Source: Colwellia sp. (GTDB lineage: Bacteria > Pseudomonadota > Gammaproteobacteria > Enterobacterales > Alteromonadaceae). From it: a stretch of 64,000 nt of DNA. Positions within the stretch are counted from its first letter, which is position 1. The number at the start of each line of letters is the position of its first letter. Shown one piece after another: positions 15,576 through 24,368 of the stretch. Below the pieces are notes generated by a model. The model worked only from the letters and a program-made list of their open reading frames with translations, searched no databases and had not been told where the DNA came from. Location of the stretch: NCBI RefSeq assembly GCF_013214175.1, contig NZ_JABSPA010000001.1, forward strand, positions 49,589 to 113,588, in the 5' to 3' direction. The position numbers and the translations under genes are program-made.

Positions 15576-17285
15576 TTAGCTAGCTAATAGCTCTTGTGCA
15601 TTTGCTAAGCTGTGCTGTGATATTTTATCACCAGCTAACAAGCGAGCAATTTCTTTGACCCGGTTTGACTCACTTAGTTCACTTACGTGGGTTTCTGTTA
15701 ATTCACCATCGGTTGTTTTACTGACAAAAAGTTGTTGATGACCCTTACAAGCCACTTGTGGTAAATGAGTGACACAAATAACTTGGGTGTTTTTCGACAA
15801 CTGTTGTAGTTTTTTACCGACCATGGCAGCTGTTGGACCGCTAATACCGACATCCACTTCATCAAAGATTAATGTTGGGGTAATCACTTTATCGGCCAGA
15901 ATTACCTGCATGGCTAAGCTGATACGTGATAATTCTCCACCTGAAGCAACCTTGTGCATAGCCTCAAGTGCTTGACCTGGGTTAATACTCACTTGGAAAC
16001 TAATATTATCAGCACCATTGGTACTGATAGGTTCTTTGCCTTTATTACAGTCATTCGGGGTGTGATTGTCTTGTTGCTTATTACTCTCGACAGCAATATA
16101 AAACTGACCATGGGGCATATTTAGCTCTTGCATGCTTTTACTGATCCGCTTGCTTAGACTTTGTGCTGACTTTATTCTTGAAGCTGATAGGGCAGCCGCA
16201 CTTTCGTAATAATGCTCTTTAGTCAGCTCTAACTCTTCAATAATGGTATTAATTCGTGTTTCATCACCCGATATTGAAGCAAGTTGCTGCTTTAATTCGC
16301 TATGAAAGTTAACTAGTTTTTCTGGTGACAATTGATGTTTCTTCGCTAATTGTAAAGCGGTGGAATAACGCTCTTCAATAATGGCGTAACTTTGTGGGTC
16401 TAACTCTAATTGCTGGTAATAGTGTTTTAAGTCGTTATTTGCTTCATCTAATTGAATGAGTGTGTCAGCAAGTATAGTGGCGACATCGTTTAATTGATTA
16501 TCAACCCGCGCGATGGAGCTGATATTTTCGCTACATTCTCGAAGTGAGTCCAAAATATTGAAGTTATCATTTTCAGAGAGAATCTGTAGTGAACTTAGCG
16601 TTGAATCGAGCAAATCTTGGGCGTTACTATGCCTTTTATAATCTTTTTCTAGCGTGGTAAACTCATCTGGCTGAAGAGAAAACTCATCAAGTTCAGTGAC
16701 TTGATATTGAATGAGTTGCTGTTCAGCTTCGCGTTGTTGCTTACTTTGCTGTAACATTTCTAGTTCTTTATTGAGTTTATGCCATTGTTGCGCGTAATGT
16801 TTTACCTCGCTAAGTAACCTTGGGTGATTAGCGAAGTTATCGAGTAAACGGCACTGTTGATTGGCTTTAACAATAAGTTGATGATCATGCTGGCCATGGA
16901 TATTAATTAATAGTTGGCCGATTTCTTTTAATTGCACCAAGGGCACTTGGCTACCATTGATATAAGATTTTGAACGGCCTTCGGCTGATATCACGCGACG
17001 CAGTATACATTCGCTGTCATGCTCGGCAAGAAGCTCATGTTTCTTTAACCAGGCTTTCGCCATTTTATTTTTTTTTGTTTCAAAGGTTGCTGCTAAATCC
17101 GCTTTTTTGCAGTTTGGCCTAACAATATTGGTTGTAGCTCGGTCACCTAAACATAAACCTAAGGCGTCAATGGCAATGGATTTACCCGCGCCAGTTTCAC
17201 CGGTAATTGTCGTCATGCCCGCTTGCCAATCAATATCTAAAGAACGGACAATGGCGAAATTTTGAATGTTAAGTTGCAGTAGCAT
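15576..17285 (-). CDS. recN: RecN, SMC-like DNA repair ATPase
   Basis: 569 residues, close to the family norm (about 553). RecN is a cohesin-like ATPase acting in double-strand-break repair. Walker A GETGAGKS is at 29-36. Long coiled coils occupy about 150-380 (for example HKLNKELEMLQQ). The C-terminal head has the signature ASGGELSRISLAMQ and Walker B LIFDEVDVGISG followed by ICVTHLPQVA. A short insert (about 405-425, rich in Asn, Gln and Lys) lies before the C-terminal head. A perfect LexA box is 41 bp before the start codon, so SOS induction is expected. Confidence 0.96.
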   Translation of the reverse strand: MLLQLNIQNFAIVRSLDIDWQAGMTTITGETGAGKSIAIDALGLCLGDRATTNIVRPNCKKADLAATFETKKNKMAKAWLKKHELLAEHDSECILRRVISAEGRSKSYINGSQVPLVQLKEIGQLLINIHGQHDHQLIVKANQQCRLLDNFANHPRLLSEVKHYAQQWHKLNKELEMLQQSKQQREAEQQLIQYQVTELDEFSLQPDEFTTLEKDYKRHSNAQDLLDSTLSSLQILSENDNFNILDSLRECSENISSIARVDNQLNDVATILADTLIQLDEANNDLKHYYQQLELDPQSYAIIEERYSTALQLAKKHQLSPEKLVNFHSELKQQLASISGDETRINTIIEELELTKEHYYESAAALSASRIKSAQSLSKRISKSMQELNMPHGQFYIAVESNKQQDNHTPNDCNKGKEPISTNGADNISFQVSINPGQALEAMHKVASGGELSRISLAMQVILADKVITPTLIFDEVDVGISGPTAAMVGKKLQQLSKNTQVICVTHLPQVACKGHQQLFVSKTTDGELTETHVSELSESNRVKEIARLLAGDKISQHSLANAQELLAS

Positions 17286-17325
17286 AGTTAACCTTTAGCA
17301 ATAAGCATGAATATAAAACCAGTAC

Positions 17326-17341
17326 CTGTTAATTTATACAG
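17326..17341. promoter_or_regulatory. LexA (SOS) box of recN
   Basis: CTGT-TAATTTAT-ACAG, a full match to the gammaproteobacterial LexA consensus CTGT-N8-ACAG with an AT-rich centre. It is 41 bp upstream of the recN start. Confidence 0.9.
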
Positions 17342-17433
17342 TAACTGGGTTTTATTCAAGCTTATTTGAAACTATTGGCTTATTTTTTGATAGGTGTCTA
17401 ACCGTTATTTATCTGTAGAGCAGATAAAACGGG

Positions 17434-18315
17434 CTAATAGAGTTTATTACCCCAACTTAATTTATTTCTTAATACGTTAAAGTAATTGTGATCAAGCGGA
17501 TGAATTAAGCGAATACTGCATTCGCTCTTTTTAATAATAACTTCATCGCCAGGCATTACCGATAAAATCACATGACCATCACAACTTACTTGTAAATTTT
17601 CATGGTTATCATTGGCGAGTATCAATTTAATCTCACTATTACCATCGACAACAATAGGACGACTGGTTAGCGTATGCGGAAACATTGGTACCAGTGATAG
17701 TGCATTAAGGTTAGGAGTTAAAATAGGTCCGCCAGCAGACATTGAATAAGCCGTTGAGCCAGTTGGAGTGGACACTATTAAGCCGTCAGAGCGCTGGCTA
17801 AACATAAAGCTATCATCAATATAAACCTCAAACTCGATCATACTGGCAACTTTACCGGCATGCAGTACCGCTTCATTAACGGCACTGTTTGAGCTTTTCA
17901 GTTTGCCATGGCGATACACTTCAGCTTCAATAATAAAGCGTTGTTCACTACGAGACTCACCCGCGAGTATTTGTGCTAGGGGTTCGATAATTTCAGCAGG
18001 TGAAAGATCGGTTAGAAAACCTAAGTTACCGCGGTTCACACCAATTACTCCGATATCAAAACAAGCAAGCACCCGAGCAGCGCCGAGCATGTAGCCATCA
18101 CCACCAACAACAATGGCTAAATCTGCTTGCTCACCAATGTCGGTTAATTTACCGATGGTCATATTTTTTATATCGAGAGATTGTGCTACAGACTGTTCAA
18201 CAATCACGTGATATTTATTAGCTAATAAATAGTCATGTAAGGTTTTTATTGTGGCACTGGCACCATCGTGATTTGGTTTGCCAATAAGGCCTATAGTTTT
18301 ATATAATTGAGCCAT
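17434..18315 (-). CDS. nadK: NAD kinase
   Basis: 293 residues, the usual length. It phosphorylates NAD to NADP with ATP. It shows [10 protein letters not shown] at the N-terminus, the diagnostic [13 protein letters not shown] (Asp general base region), [13 protein letters not shown], and [29 protein letters not shown], and late [14 protein letters not shown] motifs. It lies between recN and grpE, divergent from grpE, a common gammaproteobacterial arrangement. Confidence 0.96.
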   Translation of the reverse strand: MAQLYKTIGLIGKPNHDGASATIKTLHDYLLANKYHVIVEQSVAQSLDIKNMTIGKLTDIGEQADLAIVVGGDGYMLGAARVLACFDIGVIGVNRGNLGFLTDLSPAEIIEPLAQILAGESRSEQRFIIEAEVYRHGKLKSSNSAVNEAVLHAGKVASMIEFEVYIDDSFMFSQRSDGLIVSTPTGSTAYSMSAGGPILTPNLNALSLVPMFPHTLTSRPIVVDGNSEIKLILANDNHENLQVSCDGHVILSVMPGDEVIIKKSECSIRLIHPLDHNYFNVLRNKLSWGNKLY

Positions 18316-18411
18316 AACGATTATTTACTTAGTTTGCTAGGTATAGGGCCAGTTTCGCTGGATTTTATCCGCTTGTAAAGTTCACTTTTTTATAAAATGT
18401 ATTAAATCACG

Positions 18412-18440
18412 CTTGAATCCTTTTTCACAGCCCCCATAAT
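18412..18440 (+). promoter_or_regulatory. Sigma-32 (RpoH) heat-shock promoter of grpE
   Basis: -35 CTTGAA (18412-18417), 14-bp spacer, -10 CCCCATAAT (18432-18440). This matches the E. coli sigma-32 consensus fully. Confidence 0.9.
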
Positions 18441-18474
18441 GTTTGCATTAGTTACACAAATTGAGGTTTATTCC

Positions 18475-19104
18475 ATGACAACAGAGTCAAAAAACAACGA
18501 AGAAGAGTTAAACGCTGAGCAATTAGCCGATGACATTGTAAAGCAAGTTGAAGGACAAGTAGAAGAGCAGGCTGAGCCTGTTGCTGAAGTGATTAGTGCT
18601 GAGCAAGAAAAAATTAACGAGTTAGAGTTAGCGTTAGCTGCAGCAAAATCTACTGTTGCCGATCAAAAAGACTCGGTTATTCGTGCTAAGGCAGAAGTTG
18701 ATAATATTCGCCGTCGCGCAGCGCAAGATGTAGAAAAAGCACGTAAATTTGCTTTAGAAAAATTTGCCGGTGAAATGTTAACAAGCGTTGATAACTTAGA
18801 ACGTGCTTTACAAAGTATCGATAAAGAAGATGAAAGTAACAAAGGTATTATCGAAGGTGTTGAATTAACCCTGCAAGGTTTAATTTCCTCATTAGAAAAA
18901 TTTGGCGTAAATGCGGTTGATCCAAAAGACCAACCTTTTAACCCTGAACTTCATCAAGCCATGTCTATGCAAGAAGTTCCAGATGTAGCGCCAAATACAG
19001 TTATTGCGGTAATGCAAAAAGGTTATGAGCTTAATGGTCGTTTAATTCGTCCAGCTATGGTGATGGTATCTAAAGCGGCACCGATTGTTGACGCTACGGC
19101 TTAA
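18475..19104 (+). CDS. grpE: GrpE, nucleotide exchange factor of DnaK
   Basis: 209 residues from ATG 18475, with GAGG upstream. A GTT/ATG-containing extension to 18439 is rejected because it would overlap the sigma-32 -10 box. GrpE releases ADP from DnaK. The acidic N-terminal region ([15 protein letters not shown]) and a long dimerising helix (about 50-110) precede the conserved [22 protein letters not shown] stretch and the beta-domain signature [29 protein letters not shown]. It stands alone rather than next to dnaK; a thioredoxin gene lies between them. Confidence 0.96.
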   Translation: MTTESKNNEEELNAEQLADDIVKQVEGQVEEQAEPVAEVISAEQEKINELELALAAAKSTVADQKDSVIRAKAEVDNIRRRAAQDVEKARKFALEKFAGEMLTSVDNLERALQSIDKEDESNKGIIEGVELTLQGLISSLEKFGVNAVDPKDQPFNPELHQAMSMQEVPDVAPNTVIAVMQKGYELNGRLIRPAMVMVSKAAPIVDATA

Positions 19105-19176
19105 CACCCTCTTTTAACAAGAGTATTAACAGATAGCGTTAACTTATTATTTTAAACGAGTTAACGTTGTTTAAAT

Positions 19177-19209
19177 AAAAAAGCAAAGGTCTATGCCTTT
19201 GCTTTTTTT
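19177..19209 (+). terminator. Terminator of grpE
   Basis: AAAAAAGCAAAGG-TCTATG-CCTTTGCTTTTTTT. Confidence 0.92.
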
Positions 19210-19313
19210 ATATGTACTTTTTACCTACACACTTTTATGTATGAATCACGCTGAAAGATATTGGCGAAAAGCAGGTCTTTTACTATACCATTCTTTTATT
19301 CGTGATTTTTATA

Positions 19314-19805
19314 ATGAATCAACTGCTAAGAACCGTATCTTATATTTTTATTAGCACTTTAATTGTCATCAGTTTTAGCCTGCAAGCCTATGAAACAGCA
19401 AAACCTTGGCAGCTAAAAACCCAAGACGGGCAGCTAATTAGTTTAGCCCAATATAAAAACAAGCCAGTTATTCTCCATTTTTGGGCTACTTGGTGTCCTT
19501 ATTGTAAAAAAATTCAACCCACCTTGGTCGAGTTACAAAAAAAATATCAAGAACAAGGCGTAGAGTTAATATCCATTAGCTTTAACGAAGATGAAGGAAC
19601 ATTGCCCCAAGATGAAATTAACAGTAGAGGTTATTTTTTTATCACGGCGGTAATGGGAGAGGAGGTTGCTGAACTTTATGATGTTCGAGGTACTCCGACA
19701 ACATTCTTCATTAATAGAAAACATGAAATAATTTTTAAAACGTCTAGCTCCAATAAAGCCGATCCTCGCCTTGAATTAGCATTAAAAGAAATAATTAAAA
19801 TTTAA
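19314..19805 (+). CDS. TlpA-like periplasmic thiol-disulfide protein
   Basis: 163 residues from ATG 19314 (a GTG four codons earlier is possible; no clear ribosome site for either). A hydrophobic signal segment (about 7-25) is followed by a thioredoxin domain with FWATWCPYC (Cys61, Cys64), a helix KKIQPTLVELQKKY, and the cis-proline loop GTPTTFFI. The family reduces or oxidises disulfides in the periplasm, for example during cytochrome c maturation or oxidative repair. The CPYC site is unlike the CEPC of typical TlpA. It sits between grpE and dnaK, an unusual place, with no shared operon signs. Confidence 0.85.
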   Translation: MNQLLRTVSYIFISTLIVISFSLQAYETAKPWQLKTQDGQLISLAQYKNKPVILHFWATWCPYCKKIQPTLVELQKKYQEQGVELISISFNEDEGTLPQDEINSRGYFFITAVMGEEVAELYDVRGTPTTFFINRKHEIIFKTSSSNKADPRLELALKEIIKI

Positions 19806-20130
19806 ATTATGAACTGTGACCCTCATCATTAAAATTTATATACCTGGATAAATTAGCCTTAAGTCAATAACTCGAACTTAAGCTAAAGTAAAATAATTAG
19901 TCTGATGACGTTAATGTTATTTGTCGTTGCACGCTTCTCTGTGAGCAGGGTAAAGCTCAAGGCTTGTTATTTTACTAATTTTTTTTGCACTATATTTCAA
20001 CATAAAAGAAAGTTTTTTAAAGTTATCTATTGAAAAGCATTTCGCCGACCCCACTTACTATTCAACAAACAATTTAATTAATATTACTTTATCTTTTCCA
20101 GATAAAGACTAATGAATAGGAGCTCCCAAG
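19806..20130. other. dnaK upstream region
   Basis: 325 bp without a gene. It contains the probable sigma-32 promoter at 20029-20057 and then a leader of about 65 nt with an AGGAGCTCCC ribosome site region. Nothing else recognised. Confidence 0.6.
20029..20057 (+). promoter_or_regulatory. Probable sigma-32 promoter of dnaK
   Basis: -35 ATTGAA (one mismatch from CTTGAA), 14-bp spacer, -10 CCCCACTTA. The spacing is identical to the grpE promoter; the -10 is weaker after CCCCA. Confidence 0.75.
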
Positions 20131-22053
20131 ATGGGCAAAATAATCGGTATTGACCTAGGAACAACTAACTCATGTGTTGCTGTATTAGACGGCGACAGTG
20201 TACGTGTTATTGAAAATGCAGAAGGCGATCGTACAACTCCTTCTATCATTGGTTATACGGCTGAAGGCGAAATATTAGTAGGTCAACCTGCTAAACGTCA
20301 ATCAGTAACTAACCCAGAAAACACTTTATATGCTATTAAGCGTTTAATTGGTCGTCGTTTTGAAGATGAAGAAACTCAACGTGATATTAAAATTATGCCA
20401 TTTGGCATTGTTAAAGCCGACAACGGTGATGCTTGGGTTGAAGTAAAGGGCGAAAAAATTGCGCCGCCACAAGTATCTGCTGAAGTTTTAAAGAAAATGA
20501 AAAAAACTGCAGAAGATTTTCTTGGTGAAACAGTAACTGAAGCGGTTATTACCGTTCCTGCTTACTTTAACGATTCACAACGTCAAGCAACTAAAGATGC
20601 TGGTCGTATTGCTGGTCTTGATGTTAAACGTATTATCAACGAGCCAACTGCTGCTGCTCTTGCTTACGGCATGGACAAGCAAGAAGGCGATAAAGTTATT
20701 GCGGTATACGATTTAGGTGGTGGTACTTTCGATATTTCAATCATTGAAATTGATGAAATGGACGGCGAACATACTTTTGAAGTATTAGCGACTAATGGTG
20801 ATACTCACTTAGGTGGTGAAGATTTCGATAACCGTTTAATCAACTATCTTGTAGCTGAATTCAAAAAAGACCAAGGCATGGACTTAACGTCTGATCCTCT
20901 TGCAATGCAACGTCTTAAAGAAGCGGCAGAGAAAGCGAAATGTGAACTTTCTTCAGCACAACAAACGGATGTTAACTTACCTTACATCACGGCTGATGGT
21001 TCAGGTCCTAAGCACATGAACATTAAAGTAACACGTGCTAAGTTAGAGTCTCTTGTTGAAGACATGGTTAAAGCAACGTTAGTACCGCTTAAACAGGCGC
21101 TTAAAGATGCTGATTTATCAGTAAGTGACATCGATGATGTTATCTTAGTTGGTGGTCAATCACGTATGCCTATGGTACAAAAAGCGGTAACTGACTTCTT
21201 TGGTAAAGAACCTCGTAAAGATGTTAACCCAGATGAAGCAGTAGCTTCTGGTGCTGCGATTCAAGCCGGTGTTCTTTCTGGCGAAGTAACTGATGTATTG
21301 TTGCTTGATGTTACACCTTTGTCTTTAGGTATTGAGACTGCAGGTGGTGTGATGACAAATGTTATTGATAAAAACACGACTATTCCAACCAAGCAATCAC
21401 AAACTTTCTCTACAGCTGATGATAATCAATCTGCTGTTACTGTACATGTTTGTCAAGGTGAGCGTAAGCAAGCCTCAGCTAACAAATCTTTAGGTCAATT
21501 TAACCTTGAAGGTATTCCTGCTGCTCCTCGTGGACAGCCGCAAATCGAAGTAACTTTCGATATCGATGCCGATGGTATCTTGCATGTTACTGCTAAAGAC
21601 AAAAATACGGGTAAAGAGCAAAAAATCACTATCAAAGCTTCTTCTGGTTTATCTGATGAAGAAGTAGAGCAAATGGTACGTGACGCTGAAGCAAATGCTG
21701 ATGCCGATGCTAAGTTTGAAGAGTTAGTTACTGCACGTAACCAAGCTGATGGCATGATTCATAGCACTCGCAAGCAAATCGAAGAAGCGGGCGAAGAGTT
21801 ACCAGCAGAAGACAAAGAGAAAATTGAAACAGCATTAACTGAGCTTGAAGAAGCCGTTAAAGCTGATGATAAAGAAGCGATTGATACAAAAACTCAAGCG
21901 TTAATGGAAGCATCAGCTAAGTTAATGGAAATTGCTCAAGCTAAGCAACAAGCACAAGCTGCTCCAGAAGGTGCTGATCAAGCAACTGATGCTGGCGCAC
22001 AGGCAGACGACGTAGTAGATGCTGAGTTTGAAGAAGTTAAAGACGACAAGTAA
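20131..22053 (+). CDS. dnaK: DnaK, Hsp70 chaperone
   Basis: 640 residues. ATP-dependent chaperone working with DnaJ and GrpE. The ATPase domain starts [13 protein letters not shown] and has the [12 protein letters not shown] and VGGQSRMP phosphate loops. [12 protein letters not shown] linker-proximal motif leads into the peptide-binding domain (about 390-505) and helical lid; the C-terminus is EEVKDDK, a variant of the usual EEVKDKK. It is preceded by a probable sigma-32 promoter and followed after 324 bp by dnaJ, with a terminator and long palindrome between. Confidence 0.98.
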   Translation: MGKIIGIDLGTTNSCVAVLDGDSVRVIENAEGDRTTPSIIGYTAEGEILVGQPAKRQSVTNPENTLYAIKRLIGRRFEDEETQRDIKIMPFGIVKADNGDAWVEVKGEKIAPPQVSAEVLKKMKKTAEDFLGETVTEAVITVPAYFNDSQRQATKDAGRIAGLDVKRIINEPTAAALAYGMDKQEGDKVIAVYDLGGGTFDISIIEIDEMDGEHTFEVLATNGDTHLGGEDFDNRLINYLVAEFKKDQGMDLTSDPLAMQRLKEAAEKAKCELSSAQQTDVNLPYITADGSGPKHMNIKVTRAKLESLVEDMVKATLVPLKQALKDADLSVSDIDDVILVGGQSRMPMVQKAVTDFFGKEPRKDVNPDEAVASGAAIQAGVLSGEVTDVLLLDVTPLSLGIETAGGVMTNVIDKNTTIPTKQSQTFSTADDNQSAVTVHVCQGERKQASANKSLGQFNLEGIPAAPRGQPQIEVTFDIDADGILHVTAKDKNTGKEQKITIKASSGLSDEEVEQMVRDAEANADADAKFEELVTARNQADGMIHSTRKQIEEAGEELPAEDKEKIETALTELEEAVKADDKEAIDTKTQALMEASAKLMEIAQAKQQAQAAPEGADQATDAGAQADDVVDAEFEEVKDDK

Positions 22054-22059
22054 TTAGTT

Positions 22060-22186
22060 TTTTATTCGCTTAGCTGTCGTTATATCGCTTAATTTCTGCG
22101 GCGAAGGTACTCACGTATAGTCATACGCTCCGTGCCTTCTTCTTGAACTAAAGCGATATAACTTAATCTTAGCGAGTAAAAGAGTT
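22060..22186. repeat. Long imperfect palindrome, possibly an interspersed element
   Basis: Core arms GTTATATCGCTT (22079-22090) and AAGCGATATAAC (22151-22162) are exact; inner arms GAAGG / CCTTC and GTAT-AGTC-ATAC extend pairing to the centre, and outer TTCGCT / AGCGAG extends it outwards. It could fold as one long hairpin of about 125 nt. Confidence 0.8.
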
Positions 22187-22218
22187 AAGCTATGTCATCT
22201 GTACTTGTATAGAAAAAT

Positions 22219-22246
22219 AAAGCGTCGATATTTCTCGGCGCTTTTT
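22219..22246 (+). terminator. Terminator after dnaK
   Basis: AAAGCGTCGA-TATTTC-TCGGCGCTTT then TTGTG; one mismatched pair. Confidence 0.75.
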
Positions 22247-22377
22247 GTGTGTAAAGCATTAGTAAAATAATTTTTATTTGGTGCTGATTTTCTTGATTTT
22301 TTATCGTGACAATAAAATAAATCACGGAGAAATGAAGAAAATTAGCCTCAATCAACTTGAAGTAAAGAAACAGATTT

Positions 22378-23502
22378 ATGTCAAAACGTGATTATTATGA
22401 AACTCTAGGGGTTAGCCAAAGCGCCACTGAGAAAGAAGTCAAAAAAGCCTATAAAAAGTTAGCAATGAAGTATCACCCAGATCGTACCCAAGGTGATAAG
22501 GCTAAAGAAGAGACGTTTAAAGAAGTTAAAGAGGCCTATGAAATCCTCAATAACGATCAAAAACGTGCTGCTTATGATCAATATGGTCATGCTGCTTTTG
22601 AACAAGGTGGTCACGGTGGTGGCGGCGGCGGTGGTGGTTTTGGCCAAGACTTCGGCGATATCTTCGGTGATATTTTTGGCGGCGGTGGTCGTGGACGTCA
22701 ACGCCAGCAACGTGGCTCAGATTTACGTTATAACGTAGATTTAACACTTGAAGCTGCGGTTAAGGGTAAAAGCTTAGAAATTAAAGTACCTACCTATGTT
22801 AGTTGTGATCCATGTGACGGCTCTGGTGCTAAAAGAGGCACTTCGGCTAAGACTTGTAGCACTTGTCACGGCCACGGCCAAGTACAAATGCGTCAAGGCT
22901 TGTTCGCTGTACAGCAAACGTGTCCTACCTGTAGTGGCAAAGGTAAAGTTATTGCCGAGAAGTGTACTTCATGTCGCGGTCAAGGCCGTGTTGAGAAAAC
23001 TAAAACCTTATCAGTTAAAATTCCACCAGGTGTTGATACCGGTGATAGAATTCGTTTATCAGGTGAAGGCGAGGCGGGTGAGCATGGCGCCCCTGCAGGC
23101 GACTTGTATGTACAAGTGAATGTACGTGACCACGAGATATTTGTTCGTGATGAAAATCACTTATATTGTGAAGTGCCAATTAGCTTTGTAACAGCTGCTT
23201 TAGGTGGTGACATTGAAGTGCCAACACTTGGCGGTAAGGTTAAGCTGAAGGTTCCGAAAGAAACACAAACAGGTAAAATGTTCCGCTTACGTGGTAAAGG
23301 TGTTAAGTCAGTACGTAGTTCTACTACCGGTGATTTAATGTGTAAAGTGGTTCTTGAAACACCTGTTAACTTATCAGGTGATCAAGCTGACTTATTACGT
23401 CAATTAGAAGAGAAAATGGCGAATAGCAGTAAAAAACACAGCCCAAAAGAAACTGGTTTTTTTGATGGTGTTAAAAGATTCTTTGATGACCTGAAAAGCT
23501 AA
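22378..23502 (+). CDS. dnaJ: DnaJ, Hsp40 co-chaperone
   Basis: 374 residues. It stimulates DnaK ATPase activity and delivers substrates. J-domain with HPD at 33-35 (YHPDR), Gly/Phe-rich linker (about 76-105), and four zinc CxxCxGxG repeats: [24 protein letters not shown] and CTSCRGQG. The C-terminal substrate-binding domains follow ([19 protein letters not shown] split, [13 protein letters not shown]). The terminator-separated spacer means it may be transcribed both from dnaK readthrough and its own promoter. Confidence 0.98.
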   Translation: MSKRDYYETLGVSQSATEKEVKKAYKKLAMKYHPDRTQGDKAKEETFKEVKEAYEILNNDQKRAAYDQYGHAAFEQGGHGGGGGGGGFGQDFGDIFGDIFGGGGRGRQRQQRGSDLRYNVDLTLEAAVKGKSLEIKVPTYVSCDPCDGSGAKRGTSAKTCSTCHGHGQVQMRQGLFAVQQTCPTCSGKGKVIAEKCTSCRGQGRVEKTKTLSVKIPPGVDTGDRIRLSGEGEAGEHGAPAGDLYVQVNVRDHEIFVRDENHLYCEVPISFVTAALGGDIEVPTLGGKVKLKVPKETQTGKMFRLRGKGVKSVRSSTTGDLMCKVVLETPVNLSGDQADLLRQLEEKMANSSKKHSPKETGFFDGVKRFFDDLKS

Positions 23503-23542
23503 ATCATTATGTTAATGCTTTAAGTATTAGCTCTGTGATAAT

Positions 23543-23583
23543 AAAAAATCCCGCGTTATTAAACAATAACAGCGGGATTTTTT
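23543..23583. terminator. Bidirectional terminator between dnaJ and the Lrp-family gene
   Basis: AAAAAATCCCGC / GCGGGATTTTTT outer stem plus GTTATT-AAAC-AATAAC inner stem. Confidence 0.92.
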
Positions 23584-23617
23584 ATGCTTTATTTTTATGG
23601 TATAAAAATTAAAGCTG

Positions 23618-24085
23618 TTACTCGTCGAAATTTGGCAGTACGCCACTGCGGCTATGATCAAACACCAGTGATGTTTCTACTGTAGTGACTTCTTCGCGCG
23701 AGGTGATGTTTTTGAAAACAAACTGACGTAAATGCTCACTATCTTTAACCGACATGTGAATGTAGTAATCATAACTACCACCCATGTGGTATAAATTTAA
23801 TATTTCGGGATACATCAATAAATCATCACGTAAGCTATTAACTATTTCTTCAGAATAAGGCTGCAAACGTATAGCTGCAATGGCTTCTATATTACCGCCA
23901 ATGGTTTTTAAGTTAACATCGATAAATGCACCCTTAATAACACCGCTTTGTTTTAGGCGTTTTACTCGCTCTAAACACGTAGAGGGGGCAATACCTATTT
24001 GGGCTGCAAGTTCTTTATTCGTAATATCTGCATCATCATATAATATGGTTAATACTTGTAAATCGATGCCATCAAGCTTTTTCAT
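23618..24085 (-). CDS. Lrp/AsnC family transcriptional regulator
   Basis: 155 residues. N-terminal winged helix-turn-helix LDGIDLQVLTILYDDADITNKELAAQIG (residues 4-31) then IAPSTCLERVKRLKQSGVIKG; C-terminal RAM/AsnC effector domain with AIAAIRLQP, MGGSYDYYIHMSV and a TTVETSLVF strand. Family members sense amino acids and control metabolism or transport. It is divergent from the mnh antiporter operon across 283 bp, so it may regulate that operon, but no binding site was identified. A paralogue-specific name cannot be assigned. Confidence 0.9.
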   Translation of the reverse strand: MKKLDGIDLQVLTILYDDADITNKELAAQIGIAPSTCLERVKRLKQSGVIKGAFIDVNLKTIGGNIEAIAAIRLQPYSEEIVNSLRDDLLMYPEILNLYHMGGSYDYYIHMSVKDSEHLRQFVFKNITSREEVTTVETSLVFDHSRSGVLPNFDE

Positions 24086-24368
24086 TAGTCACCCGTGAAT
24101 TTATTACCGCTTCTTTCGCTAAATATTACACTTAATGCAGGTAGTGAGACTAGTGAAATATAGGGTTTATTTGAATTTTTGACGTAAAAAGTTAAATTAT
24201 CCGAATTATTTTTAGACTTTTGTCAGTATTCCTGTGCTATAGCGTGATAAAATCGTTACAAATATTCACATCGATAATGATTGCCTGTACTATCCATTGT
24301 GACATATTATGGCAGTATATCTTTCGATATGATTACTTCTAGCTAGAAAAATAAAAAAGGTTAACTCT

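Larger units (their letters stand above)
22054..22377. other. dnaK-dnaJ spacer with long imperfect palindrome and terminator
   Basis: 324 bp without a gene. It holds the palindrome of about 130 bp described separately, and a rho-independent terminator at 22219-22246. An isolated CTTGAA at about 22358 has no matching sigma-32 -10, so no heat-shock promoter for dnaJ is claimed. Confidence 0.6.

Noticed and set aside
22358..22377. CTTGAA before dnaJ as sigma-32 -35 box
   Set aside because: No CCCCAT-like -10 follows at 13-15 bp; the start codon would fall where the -10 should be.
22459..22747. Antisense ORFs opposite the Gly/Phe-rich region of dnaJ
   Set aside because: They are low-complexity shadows of GGY repeats with no start signal.
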